Source: Pholis gunnellus
Taxonomy: Eukaryota; Chordata; Actinopteri; Perciformes; Pholidae
NCBI GenBank assembly: GCA_910591455.2
Contig: OU342816.1
Location: forward strand, 23,463,599 to 23,527,598
Length of the DNA stretch: 64,000 nt
Direction: 5' to 3'
Shown here piece after piece: positions 1 through 12,928 of this stretch (its first letter is position 1; every line of letters starts with the position of its first letter). The notes under the pieces are model-generated. The model was not told the DNA's origin. It did not search any database and was given only the letters and a program-made list of their open reading frames with translations. The translations under genes were made by a program, and so were the position numbers.

Positions 1-589
1 GGTGTTCAGCCTGTCAGTTACAAACATGAAAGATTAAACAAAACGCATGAAATCAGGATATTTGTCAAATATTGAGTTTAGTCATTGAAGCGGTCATTCA
101 AATTAGGAAGTAAAAAGCATAAAGTACCCACATCATTTGACGTCATGGTAACGTGATCTGTTGCAGCAAAGTGCTGTTCCGTTCCTATTGACACCATTTC
201 AAGCCTTCAGTCTCTCACTAAACCATTTAACAGGCGATGTCACGAAGTCCCTGAGGGTTCAGGGGGACATTGGGATTAACCCTTGGAATCTAGAGGAGAC
301 CCCAGATGGTGACAAAGGATAACTTGTTAAGTCATTCCATTTAGGAATTCATCGGTTAGTTGAATCAAAGATGTAACTTTCAGAATCCAGTGCCTGTTTT
401 TCCTGTTTCTGATGTCATTACTGAGCAATGATTTGCTTAATTCAGCCTGCAGTATGTGGTTCGAAGCTCAATGTGCTCCCAAAATGAGCTTGATGATGTT
501 AACACTTTAGTCTCACAGCATGTAGGCTGGAGGATAAAGATGCATTCAAGACTTTGAAGATTTCGAGAGTAAAAACAAAGCAATATTCT
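1..589. other. Intergenic, downstream of the minus-strand gene
   Basis: No open reading frame with coding character and no recognisable repeat. The right edge abuts the poly(A) signal of the minus-strand ckap2l-type gene. Confidence 0.6.
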
Positions 590-595
590 TTTATT
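590..595 (-). other. Poly(A) signal of the ckap2l-type gene
   Basis: On the minus strand this reads AATAAA, about 200 nt past the stop codon at 794-796. It is the nearest canonical signal and gives a short 3' UTR. Confidence 0.6.
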
Positions 596-793
596 GTAGT
601 GCACTTGGCAATACATGTCAACTTATATTAAAATGAACAATATGTTAGGGGATAGTCTAATTCATATGAAAAACCATTAGGAATGTTTCCCTCCCATTAC
701 GATAACATGTATTTTGATTATTAAAAACATCAGTATAAAGTGTCCATTAGCTCCAGTCCCATACATTTAAGTTTGTTTTTTTTAAATTGCACA

Positions 794-2970
794 TCACACA
801 TTTCCAGAGCCCCTAGGAGTCTGATTTGGCAGATCTTTAGGAAAGGAGTGGTTTTTTCTGTAGATGTAGGCGTTGGAATCGTCATCCAGCTTCAGCAGCT
901 CGGCCAGCGACGACACACAAGGGTCCGGATCAACCAGCATCGGCGGCAGGCGGGAGGCTTTCTGCACGATGCGGCAGGAACGGCGAACCGGTGTGAGGAA
1001 CTTCAGATCTTTGATGTTGTTCTTTCCCCTGGACCGGCTCATGCTGGCCTCCTCTTCAATGGTCTTCTTGACACTAAACGAGGAATATTTGAAGGAAATA
1101 ATACTTCAGTCACAAGGGAAGAGAAAGAACTTTGCAATCGTCTAAATAAACAGCTGATTGAAAGGATTGCAGATGTAAAAAAAGTACTCACCTTTGCAGG
1201 TATGGAGTGGTCTTCACACTGTACTTTATTACTGAACCATTCTCTATCGGTGGCGTAGTCTCCATCACACACTCTTCGTCACTTTCTCCTTCCTCATCTT
1301 CCTCACTTTCTTCTACTCCGTCCTTCACTTGCTCGACATCCCCAGGCATCGCCTCCTTCTGGTCTTCTTTGTGCACATCCGTCCCCCGTGAAATCTCTAA
1401 TGGACACAAATGACATGCGTTTGTGTGAGAGTCATGTTACAACAACGGCAGTCAGAATACATTCACCCAGTGACCCGAGTGGATGAACACCACTCTAAAC
1501 TTCAAAAACAAAATCATGGTGAATACTGGTGGACTTACCATCATATCTAGAGGGCGTCTCCATGGCTTCCAAAGCATCACACAGGTTTACAACAATCTGT
1601 CAGAATGAAACAAAGAAAAGATCATTGTTTAACACTGTAATATCTAACAACAGCAACTGAAACACTGCATGTCTCCTTACATCATCCACGCTGTCCTGCG
1701 GGTCAACGTCAGAGTTTTCGAGCAGGTCCAGAGAGGTGTTTATGATCAGCGGGGTTCGGCTGTGCGTTTTTAACACCGATCCCTCAGAGTCTGGCTTGCG
1801 GGCTTCCAGTCTGGGTTCGGGGTTGCACTGTATAGCCGGCTGAGGCTGAGGCTTGAGATCCGCTGCAGGTTTCGCAGAGACTCTGGTCTTAGAGGGTTCT
1901 GCGGTCGTCATGGCCGGTCTCTTGAAGGTCTTGCCCTTGGAGGATTGCCACGCAGACAGTTTCGCCCTGCAGGAGGGAACACAACAATATTGTTTTTAAC
2001 ATTTCTGATGCACAGTAGCACCAAAGAAAACGTCAACAAGTGTGTGAATGTGGGTGAAGGCGTTACCTTCTCTCCTCGGCAGTCTCCATGGTATATCTGT
2101 ACTGACTGAGGGCACTTGAGACAGGAGGTTTGTTGACCTGCAGGTTTGTCACTGGAATCTTTGGCTTTGAGTGGTGAGCCCCACTTCCCTTGGTGGGAGC
2201 CACTTTGGCGTTTCTGGAGCTGGTGCCGGCTAGTGTCGTCGGGACGGTCCTGACAGGAGGGCGAGCAGAGTAGAATCCAGCAGGACGGCTGACGACAGCA
2301 GGCTTGGTCACCTGAGCCGGTCTATCCGTCACTGACTTGGACCTTGTCTGCACAGGTTTCCATGCGCCGCGTCCAGGCAGGTCAGCAACCGATTTGGACC
2401 TTCTTTTCATCTCATTTCCGACCCTTTGACCCCCTGTTTTGGGTGCTGATGGTTTGGGGTCTGCCCCGCCCACAGTGGCGGTTGACTTCCAAATGGATCC
2501 AATTTTTGACTGGACAATCTTGCCTTTGTACATGCCGAGAGCGGATTTTGATGACGGACCAGGGGCCGGTGGCTTTGGAGCTTCTGCAACTATTTTTTTG
2601 TGTTTCACAACCTGTTCGGTGAGGAAAGCCCGGCTGTGTGTTTGACGTGGTTTGACATCAAAAGCAGCAGCAGCAGCTCCTTTCCCCTCTTTCTGCACAG
2701 TCTTTGCCTTTTTCAGAGCCTCACCAGATGTTGACCGTTGGTCCTCATTTGTATTGTTTGTCAGTTGGAAGGGAGCAGCGGACATTTTGTCTCTTCTGAT
2801 GAAGGACTTGCTTCCATATGCAGGCTGAGCATTTTCCTTGTTTCCCTAAAACAATTACAACGTGGGTTAAAATAAACTGCACGTAGTAGTATTTCATACG
2901 ATATTCATTGGCGTAACTAACTTACTTTCTTAAAGGTGTGGTTTCGTCTTGAAACTGCGACGTTGTCCAT
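794..2970 (-). CDS. ckap2l: Cytoskeleton-associated protein 2-like (CKAP2/CKAP2L family)
   Basis: Mitotic spindle and centrosome microtubule-associated protein (family knowledge). Six coding exons on the minus strand: 2970-2926, 2845-2067, 1966-1681, 1596-1539, 1396-1192 and 1073-794. All have GT/AG borders and compatible phases (0,2,0,1,2), giving 550 codons. Visible features are a KEN-box (residues 18-20, APC/C degron type) and a Lys/Ser/Pro-rich basic region holding two copies of an RSKSVxDxP motif. A family motif AKLSAWQSSKGKTFKRP follows, then an acidic stretch, a TPYLQSVKK motif, and the conserved C-terminal block LKFLTPVRRSCRI. The start is the first ATG after a 5' UTR splice acceptor at 3006. 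CKAP2 and CKAP2L share these motifs. The end (YIYRKN...P...QTP) looks more like CKAP2L, but paralogue assignment is uncertain. The family call is firm. Confidence 0.82.
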
Positions 2971-3230
2971 GGTTAACTCTCGACCAGGTTAAATCAATGG
3001 AGATTTCTGAAAGGCGAACAAATACAATATACAATGTCACGAGAGAACGAGCCCCGTATACTCGCTGTATCTATACCTAACGCTATATTTAAGTAAAGTT
3101 AGAACCGATAACGTACCTTGCTGCCGACGTAGTAGTAAGTTACAGTACGAGGAGAGAGTCCATCCAAGCAGCACAACTCTAGAGCAAAATACGCCGCTAA
3201 CCAGCCGGCAGAAGAAAAACATTCGATTTA
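2926..3230 (-). other. ckap2l: 5' leader exons of the ckap2l-type gene
   Basis: On the minus strand a non-coding exon ends at 3117 with donor GTACGT. The next exon begins at 3006 after a CCTTTCAG acceptor and carries the start codon at 2970-2968. The transcription start is not determined; it probably lies near 3230. Confidence 0.5.
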
Positions 3231-3267
3231 ACTTGGGGTTGCTGCGCTGCGGTTGGTTACACTAGTA

Positions 3268-3275
3268 TCGCGAGA
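3268..3275 (-). promoter_or_regulatory. TCTCGCGA-type promoter element
   Basis: The minus strand reads TCTCGCGA just upstream of the inferred first exon of the ckap2l-type gene. This palindromic motif is known from CpG-rich promoters of housekeeping and cell-cycle genes. Its role here is inferred from sequence and position. Confidence 0.45.
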
Positions 3276-6044
3276 CAAGAGGGTTGACCAATGGAGTGTC
3301 TTAAACTAAGCACGAGAGTGGGAGAAGAGTACGTTCTCTCATCCACACGTTTTTTTCCTCTCTGGTTTGAAAGTTTGAACCTAAATAGGATTCCACGAAT
3401 ACTGGCTCGGCCCTCGTGCCAAAAAGTGATTGCCGTTCGCGGGAGCGCGCGGCAGCCTGTTAAAGTTGTATTGCCCCGTTTATAGTCTATAACAGCTGCT
3501 TATAACTGGATTCAATTTTCAAGCCGTGCAAATACACATAATGTCATGTCGGTGGCCATGGCGAAGGTTTATCTTTGTGAGACTTTGTTGGGACCGAATA
3601 ACTACAACTGCGACCAGTGTTTGCAGTTTAACCAGGCGACATTTACATGATTTAGGGGTCCATGTACAAGCAATTCTTATTTACAGTCCATGATGTAAGC
3701 ACATACAAGGGTAACAAGAAAAATAAATGAATGAATATGAATAAATAAATAAAGCTGGGCCAATGGGAGTATGTTTGCAACAGTAGTTGACTACAGGTGG
3801 TTTAATATTTATATGCAATACAGTTCGTAATGTAGTTTAATCATAGACAATTTGTGTGCAGAGTAGTTGCTGTTAGTACTCATCCTTCACGTTCACCACC
3901 AACTCCTGCTCTTCTCAAAGTTAAATAAAGTCCATCAATCTCTGCCGTCATCCGATCAGATCATTTGAGTCCACAACAATTAGCATCAAACAGATTCCTT
4001 CATATTTGACATCTCAGTGGATTTGTGGGATTTTAACACAATTTTGTCATCAGACACTTTTCTCATTTTTATTATGTGTTTTGCAGTTCGCCAGCAGCTT
4101 TCTGTTACTAGTTTAAATGAGGAATGCTAAAAGTACTTCAGAACTTCTAGACGACCAACTCTTATTCTTTAACATAGATAAAGATCATAAGTTGTTCGAA
4201 CTCAGAAATATCAATTATCATCATTTAATGTAAAAACTTCAGTTCAGTTGTAGCAACAAACCAAGCCAGTCCTCAGACTTCAACAACAGTTCATAATATA
4301 AAACGTCTACTTTTGATTCAGCACAAAGTGACAAATTTCATTTTTGTTTTGGAGCCATTTTAGAACTTTGAACACTGAACTCATCAAACCGAGCTTGTTA
4401 TCATTCTTCCCAGCATGCTTTGCGTTTGGGTTCAAATGATCCAGAGTCGTGTTCTCACTAACTTGGGTAAAGTTATAATGGAGGGTTGTTATGTTTCTTT
4501 TTATGAGTCTCTATGATGAGAATAAAAACATTGTAAACAGTTGAGCTAAAATCTTTGTCCACTGATCCAGATGTGGATGTGACTGTTAGTACAGGAGAAG
4601 TCCATTCTAGTGACTGTGTAGTGTGAAGTAATCCAACATTCAACCCAGAACGCTTCACTAATGAAAACTGAACACAAGAGGAAAAAGTGTCTCACATTTC
4701 TTAACTCTTGACGCTAAAGCTGAACTAAACAGTTGTTGTTTTTCTACATTAATCTTCCAAGTTGATATAAATACCTTTAAAATATTTAATAGATATACAA
4801 AATATAGTGAAATAAAGGACTATTTAGAGAACCTGAAAAGTTCTGCATTTTATTTAATAGAAGAAATATTCAAATCTCATAGTGGAAGAAATGTTAATCA
4901 AATAGTTGTTAAATACAGTGTAAATATGAAATGATTGTATGGCCTTGGTTCAAATTCTTCCCTCCACATAAGAACAATATGAATATCAAAATATGTATTC
5001 ATTATAAAACTAGAGCTCAGAGGCTTTTAAATACAAAGTTTATTTAAAAACCTTTATGGGTTTTCGGCCTATTACCGCTCATATTAAAACTGATAAAAAG
5101 AGTACTGTGGTTATAATCTAGAGCACAGAGCAGCTTAAATACTGGAGAGTCAAATTAGAAGAGATCATTTCTTCTTCAGTCTTTTTTACAAATATAAACA
5201 AGGATATTAGACATACCAAACACATATTATTAGAAACAATACTATTGCTTATATCACGTAAATGTTATGCCTGATTACTGAACTGCGAGCACTCGTTTGG
5301 CCACAATTGGGATTATTCGGTTACAAGATGATCACTTTTTGTCACGAGTGCAGCTGTTCCTGCTGAGTTACAGACCCAATGAATGACTTCCTAAAAATAT
5401 GAAGAAACGTCCACGAATATGTTCAGTGAAGAGTTATTGGACTTTAAAAATGGGAGGGGTCCGATACTGCCTTCTGAAAAAGTGTAATTGTAATCTGTAA
5501 ATTAGACCCTTGGTCCACACTAAGTCCGGTATCGATGTGGTTCTGAGACCCGGCCCAGGTCTGAGACGGAGCAGGTCAAAGCCTCCGTGGTGCTCAGTAG
5601 TGGATCACACCTGTGAATAGACACGTTCTCACTCCCAACTCGTCAAATACCGACGCTTGGTCAGTCGCCATAAGCTTCAAACTCTGACGCTCTATAGGTT
5701 CCCCTCTAGCGTTAGCTTTGGACGTGCCAGGGACGGCGTGTCAGTTTCTACTCCTTACATGCACTGTGTCTCTTCAAAATAAACTTCCATCTTCACATGG
5801 CGTTAGGATTAGGCAACAAAGCCACTTGGCCAGGTTTAGAAAAAGAGCCTGGTTGACATTAACAACTTCAATCAGCTCACATGATTAGCGGGGGACAAAC
5901 AAGTCATGTGACCAGTCGTTAGTGTCTAATGTCTCACATAACTAATGACCAACGTGAAAAAACGTGAACATTTACTTTTAGTTTTGTACTGGACTCAAAC
6001 AGTGGCCACTTGGACAAAAGCCCTGTGTTTATTCAACCCGTTGA

Positions 6045-6062
6045 CCCCCCCCCCCCCCCCCC
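6045..6062. repeat. Poly-C tract
   Basis: Uninterrupted run of 18 C. Its length may be unreliable in the assembly. Confidence 0.9.
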
Positions 6063-6514
6063 TCACACCTGCACACCCTGTGTGGACTATCTCACTCTTT
6101 AGACCACGTCAGTTGCTCTGACCATAACGGTTTTGACTTGATGGACCTTTTACACAGAAGACAGTGAATGACGGCTCTCTGGGACACTTGAACACAACAC
6201 AGCCATGTTAATGTCAGTAACACCTGTGCTTTTCCTACTAAGATCAGACACTGTGAGCACTCAACATGTCTACTGTGAAAAAGCTCTTTGGCTCTTCAGA
6301 AAGTGAATTAAGTAGATCATTAAAAAGAATCACGAGTCTCTAGTTTTACAACGAGCCATCAGGTCTGCAGATATGAACGTTAAGAGGTCATTAAAGGGTT
6401 CTTCTACTGAAATCCTTCATCAAGGTAGGTATGCATCTGCTCTCAATCCTCTTCTGTTCGGATTTTGCTTCAACTCTTCTCTCCCTGACAAGTCTTGTTC
6501 TGCTGCGCCCTCAG

Positions 6515-6565
6515 GTGGTGGAGGTCTGCTACGACGTCCTGAAGGAGTGGTGCTTCTCCAAATAG
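6515..6565 (+). other. Possible isolated terminal coding exon
   Basis: After a pyrimidine-rich stretch and a CCCTCAG acceptor, the sequence reads VVEVCYDVLKEWCFSK and then stops at TAG (6563-6565). The peptide has natural-protein composition, but I recognise no family and found no upstream partner exon. It could be a remnant or chance. Confidence 0.15.
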
Positions 6566-8152
6566 GGATCATAATGACAGAAACAAGGGAAGGTGTCCTT
6601 TGATGACTGAATGAAATGAAAGACTTCAGCAGGATTTCTGTATAAAGCTCATGCAATCAGACTAACCTGTTGAGAAGAAGATTACTGCTGGACCCCGACT
6701 CATGACCCCCTCTTCCCGTCCTCTCTGCGTGATTATGAACCTGCTGCTTAAGTGAAGTCCCCACAAGTACAGAGCACACAGACCACTATACATGGTAGCT
6801 TCATTAGTGTTCCTCAAACCCAGAAACCAACCAGGACTCCTGGACTAATCTGGCTCCAGGTCCCATTGATTACACACAACTTTATTTAGAAATATGCATC
6901 AGGAGGCCAATAAAAACTAAAATAGAAATCATAAAACAGGGCTTCTCTAAAAGACAACAAAGTGCACCATTTTAGGTCTTAGTGGAGGGCCCACTCGGGA
7001 GTTTTGCTCAATGGTAATCCACCATCACATGCACAATATAGCACTTTAAATCATTGTTAGCATTATAAGAGTAAAGTGCAAAGACTTCAAGTTGAGGTAA
7101 TGTGGGACACTTTACGATGTTATGAATATGACTTATAAATATAAATAAATATATGACTCCTGCATGATTATAGAGTGCTATGGGACTCATACAAGCTCCT
7201 AGATTTAAGGATGCTTGAATTAGAATAATAAAGATTTCAGTCTGCATGCCACGTGCTTGTGAAGAATTGGAGACGCAGTTATGGACTCTGCTGCTGTGTG
7301 ATGACTAGTATTTAACGAACTCATAATCAAAATAAATAATATTAGGCTCCATATAAACAGGGAACAAATAGCAGTAGAAACACAGATTACATTGTGACCC
7401 AGTGATGTGAATTTATTCTGACATGTTACACACTTTAATGAGTATTTTAATCTGTAATAGATTTGCATATGTTTTTTTAAATGTCTGCGCATCCGTCAAT
7501 TAAAGCTCCAAACGAGCCGTCTGTAATAAAGGAGCTTGTATTTTCTTCATCGTCACATGTGGACTTCATCTCAGGCCTTTTGCAGGCTGAGTGGATGAAA
7601 CGTGACATTACTGAGGTGACATGTGGCTGTAAGAACGCTCGTGAACAAAGTGAACGTGAAATATGGTTTCGTCTTCAGGTGCAGCATTTACAGTTGTTTT
7701 TGAATGAAAACAAAGCCTCAAACGTCCAGAAAAGTTGTTTCACGAGTGTCACTCGACATTTTTCAAAGATTATCACCTCTACTGAAGATTTTCTTTTGCA
7801 TCCCAACAACAACTAAAGACTCACAGAGACTGAAGAAAGAGACACAAGTGACCTCCATCATGGAAAATGTCAGATTTGAACAAAAGTGGACGTTGTGTTC
7901 TATGGGTTTCACCATGGAGGCGTTCAGGGCCTCATCGTTTTCTGATACTTTGTTAACAGACTCTGTCACATGGTGCAGACATTCATATTAATATTGAAGC
8001 AGAAATCAGGATTAGCTCATTGTTATAAACAATATAGAAAGTCATTGGCTTGCTGTCAGAACTGGACTGAACCGGATCACTTCATCTGATCACTAAAAGA
8101 GACCAATCTAATCATTATAATGGCTGCCTTACTGATACTAATGTCATCTTAA

Positions 8153-8173
8153 TATATATATATATTATATATA
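8153..8173. repeat. AT-rich microsatellite
   Basis: Alternating TA/AT stretch of about 20 bases. Confidence 0.7.
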
Positions 8174-9703
8174 ATTTATCACAAATGTATATCAAGAGCT
8201 CCCGACTGGGATACACAGTGATGTTGTGAGTTTAAGTGTAGCCATAAGTACAACTGTACTTCAAATATAGAGGCCTTTAAGTCCCAGCAGATATGTGACG
8301 TTATTTCCACACACAACTTTGTGTTTGTGTTCATTGAATTGATTATTTTGTAGGAATATGCAGCATTATAACATAACACCCACTGACATTATAAGGGCCT
8401 TAAAGTGGGTTCTGCTCTATATGTATGAAGACAATCCCTGTGTGGGTCCAAGTGATACATGAGCACAAATAAACTGAACACACTCATCAGTGTGTGAAGA
8501 TCAGAGGTTAATAGAGGACCAGTAGCACGGTTTTATCTCCGGGCCCCCTGGCAGGTTATTATGACCCTTTTATGGGGACATTTTAGGGAACAACAGAACT
8601 CCATGTGTTGACAGGACTAACAGGCAACATGGTTGTGAAAACTAATGTCATCTTTCAGGGGACATTTTTAATTTTACTGGAGAACATTGTGACATGAAGT
8701 TCACATTCTTCAGTGGTGTTTGTTGCATTTCCTGTACTGAAGCCTCATTCTAACATGTGAGTGTTTTGTAGCCGATCCACCTGCGAGACCACGACTACTG
8801 GAGAGAAAGCAGAGTTAGTGCAGGCTGGGCAGAGAGAGACAGGAAGCCTGCAGCCTGCAGACAATGTCCATGCTGCAGGGACCACCAGGTCAGACACTTT
8901 ACTTTAATATTCTGGATTTAAAAAGACTGAAGAAAAAGGGAATTACAAAGTTAATATATAGAATATACAGAATATATTGAATAAATAAAATAACAAGATC
9001 AATATGTTCTGCGCAAGTGAAAACAATGCAAAGGCTTGTATTTGAATGATAGCAATACGTGTGAATGACTGTGCGTGTTATTCATTATAACTCAAACTTC
9101 ACAAGAGAAGGCTCAGGGACTTTGCATGATTTGAACCTTTGAGCTTTGAAAACACTGCTAAGGATTATGGGAAAGAGGTGCAGCGCGCCATTTGGTGCAC
9201 GTTGTTAAATACATCAAGCCTCACTAAATTGTTTTAACAGGCAAGCGAACGCCCTTCAAAATAAAATAATAATAAAATTACAAAACATCTATGCACTATA
9301 TTATTTATCTTTGTCCTCCAAGAACAATTGTAGGTTGATTATAAAAACGACAAAACAACAGCGATCATTTGGACTTGTTAGGTAGACAGCATTACTATAA
9401 CTTGTGTTTTAGCCATACAGCGTGACAACCTAACAGACTAGTTGGCATCGGAACATCTTTAGGGGTTTTATGACTAATGAAATGTCATACTTTGTAATAT
9501 TTAGCAAAAAAAGGAAGTGAGTTTTTACATTATAAAGTTCTATATTTAGTTGTCCAAATAACACGTACTTTACTTTGAAAGAAATAAAACGGATACTGCT
9601 ATTAGACGGTTCATGCTTGACAGCTAACTAAAGTTAGCAACATAGTAGGCTACCCTGAAAAGGGTTTCACCGCAAAAAACCCGAATATATTCTCAAACTT
9701 ATA

Positions 9704-12700
9704 ATGCAGAACCACTGCGCTGTGCCGAACTGTACTAGTGGTAAATCCGACCGTCAGCCACTCTTCAGGTTTCCGCATGATCCAGAAAGGTAACTATTGC
9801 TAAAGATGCTAAAGCAAACAGGAAGCTCTCAAGCTAACTTACGTTGCCCCAAACGGCGTGTTTGTTTGTAATCTTACGTAAAATACGAAATGGCATGCAT
9901 TTGAAATCGAGGGCAACTTTGGTTGACTTATGGAAGTTTTGTTCAATATTTAATGCATTTGCCCTGTTGCACATCCTTTATTAAAACATATTACAAAATA
10001 TAAAGAAGTCGCTATTTATCTTTCAACACGCATATTCAATTCAAAAGTTCCCCAGGCTCACGTGCGCTTGTTTCTTGCTAAACGTAGGAGGCACATCATA
10101 AGAAGTTTGGCAATTTGGAAAACGCTGGTGTTAAAATATACTACTCATTTAACACTAAAACTATTACTGCAGTTGCAGTTAAGCTCTAATTCCAACATCT
10201 GCAGCGGATGCCGACCTAATATCCTTAACATTTGTCAACATCCATGTCCATAATATTTGGTAGACCTTCTCCATAGCAGGAAAGGCACAGGTGTGATTAA
10301 TAACATTGACAGCAACGGTAACCAGTTAGGTGAGCTAGTTAATGGGTCGACCTTTAAACTTGCTTTTCATGTTGGTTTAACTTCCCCTTTCAGGTCCAAG
10401 AAGTGGGTGGAAAAATGCCAGAAGCAAGACTTCATAGACAAGTCACCCGGCCAGTTGTACAGATACTACAGACTTTGTGGGAAACATTTTGAAACATCTA
10501 TGGTCGAAAGGGTAAGTTGTGTTTGCAAGTTACATCTGCTTTTTTTGGATGGAATTGCAGAGGACAATGTGACCCCAGACATTGCGGGACTTTTAATGGA
10601 ATTGCCAAACTTAAAGTCAAATGTGAGAAGAAGTTAATCCAGCCTTGCACATTATTTCACAAATGATTCAATTAATAGATCATGTTATGTAGTGCTTCAT
10701 GAATATGTAGGTAACATATGTTTTAATACAGGTTCAGCATGTAAAATGAACCTTTCTTTGTTTTCAGAACGCTCAGAGTACAGTGTTGAAAGATGATGCC
10801 ATACCGACTATCTTTGATGTACCGAGCCAACCTCAGAATGGACAGGTGAAGCGCAGTAAAGACACGGTGGGTAAAAAAAAATCTGAATTGATTTAAATGG
10901 GGTGAAATAATTTGTATGATTTGATTTTTATAGTTTCTATGTTGTTTTATTTGACTATTTATTATTGCAGACCAAAGATGATGAAAAGGACAGCAAGGGG
11001 AGAAAAAGTAAGTTTAAAATATCAATATTGATAAAATGACTTCATCGTTGGTCACATGATTAGTAATTGATTTGGTTTCCGTCTTGCAACCATTTCTCTT
11101 TCCCTTTTTAGAAACCAAGAAGTCTGAAGCAGACACCGCTGAGACAGATGTCCAGACACTCCCAGAGGAAGAGGAACACAAAGAGTATCTCAAGTCGTTA
11201 TTTGAAGTTCTCGTACTGCTGGGAGAGCAAAGCATTCCTCCGACGGGGCCTGGAGACGACAAACAGGATGGCCTGGGGTCAAGCAACTTTCAGGCATTGT
11301 TAGAATATCGCATGAATTGTGGAGATGAAGTCCTCAAGAAGAGGCACGACGTGAATCAGGAGTGCTGCTCCCCGGCTGTGCTGAACCAGTTGATAGAGGT
11401 GTGCGAGAAATGCATCCGCAGTAAGCTGGTGGAGGAGGTTCGACAAAATGGCCATTTCTCATTACTTACTGACGACTTGGTGAAGATCTCGGGAGAATGG
11501 TTCCTCCCCGTCTTTCTCCGTTACGTGGATCAGTCTAACTGCCAGCGGGAGAGGTTTGTTGGATTCTTGTCCTTTGAAGGAGACGGCGATGCCTTAGCAG
11601 AGACACTGCTGTCTGAAATGACTGAAAAATGGGGCTTGGATATGGAGCAGTGTAGAGGCCAAGCCCACTCCTGCTCTGGGACACATTTTGGTCAAATGAA
11701 AACATTTGCTGCCAAACTGACGGAGAGGTTTCCTATGGTGGTGCTTACACAAAGATCTACTCGTACGTTGAACCTGTCACTGGCAAATGGTATGGCTTTT
11801 TCAGGGGTTCAGCTTGTCTTGTCCACCTTTAAGAAGATCGAGGCTTTCTTCAGTCAGTCCCCTTTACTGGTGTTGGAGTTGGAGCACGCCATTACGATTT
11901 TCTACCCGGACAAAGAGGAGAAGGCCAAAGAACTGAAGGAGATCTGTGGAACCAGCTGGACCAGGCGACATGATGCATTTGAGGTGGCTGTGGAAATCCT
12001 AGAGGCGTTACTACTCTGCGTGGACAGCGTTCACGACAATGAGGACATGCGGTGGAACGATCAAGTCACTCACAACGCCTTAGAGATTTCAAAAGCACTG
12101 GCTGATTTTGAATTTGTCATGGCGCTGGTCGTGCTGAAAAACGCCCTGACACTGACGCACGCCTTTGGGAAGAACGTGCAAGGGCAAACAGCAGATGCCC
12201 ACTTTGCTACAACCAGTTTAAACGCTGTATTGCACACCCTGAAGGAAGTGTCTGACAATATCGACGTGTACCATGAGTTCTGGAACGATGAGGCCGTCAA
12301 CTTAGCCGCTGCGATGGAGATCCCAGTCAAGGTTCCTCGGTCATTCCTGAGAAAGCACCAGTTAGAGTCTGGAGCCATACTGCCGGAGAGTCACTACAAG
12401 GAGCACCTGTCCGTTCCCGTGGTGGAGCACGTCATCAAAGAAATGACGGAAATCTTCTGCGAGGACCACCTGAAGGTTCTGAGATGTCTGTCACTGGTCC
12501 CCACTCTCATAGAGCAGAACAAGTCCACAAAACCCGAGGAAGAGAGTGTGCAAGTGTTTAAAAACGACATCCCCAATGCAGGAACCCTCTCCGCCGAGCT
12601 GCACTGCTGGTGGGTTAAATGGAGCAAAAAGGGCAAAGGCGAGACCTTCCCGTCCAGTCTGTGTGAGACGCTGCAGCTGGCCGATGTGAAGTTCTTCCCA

Positions 12701-12928
12701 AACATGCTCGCGGTGCTGAGGCTGGTCGGCATCATGCCAACCTTGGCTCTGGAGGACGGCTGCGATGTGTCATACAAGCGCTTCCAGATGTACATGGAGA
12801 ACACGCCTGACAAATTCAAATCAAAAAGTCTCGCTCTTTTGAACATGAACTATGATGTTGGGTTTGACCTGGACTCAATGGTCGAGGTCTACATGAAGAC
12901 ATACCCCGACAGGGAGGATGTGTCTTAG
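9704..12928 (+). CDS. thap12: THAP domain-containing protein 12 (single hAT-derived domain)
   Basis: Nuclear THAP zinc-finger protein. Human THAP12 (PRKRIR/P52rIPK) was described as a repressor of P58IPK, the PKR inhibitor (family knowledge). Exons: 9704-9789, 10394-10511, 10768-10866, 10971-11007 and 11112-12928, all GT/AG and in phase (2,0,0,1), giving 718 codons versus about 760 in human. The THAP C2CH ligands are C5, C10, C57 and H60, with the invariant W33 and an AVPTIF-type box (AIPTIF, residues 79-84). Exon 5 carries the hAT-transposase-derived region with a WGLDMEQCRGQAH block and VVLKN motif. The hAT catalytic Asp normally found after CRGQxY is absent, so transposase activity is not expected. 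The C-terminal region closely follows vertebrate THAP12. The start is the only ATG before the THAP core. Confidence 0.9.

Larger units (their letters stand above)
3486..9703. other. Intergenic region between the ckap2l-type gene and thap12
   Basis: About 6.2 kb of AT-rich DNA with no convincing multi-exon gene. It holds an AATA/AATG-rich low-complexity patch near 3723-3754, a poly-C tract at 6045-6062 and an AT microsatellite near 8153-8173. The short reading frames have no family resemblance. Two exon-like islands are noted: 6515-6565, and about 8769-8889 (TTTTGTAG acceptor-like to CCAG/GTCAGA donor-like). The latter cannot be tied to a gene. Confidence 0.5.

Noticed and set aside
740..1258. 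172-codon plus-strand open frame
   Set aside because: Antisense to the last two exons of the ckap2l-type gene, whose spliced frame matches a known family.
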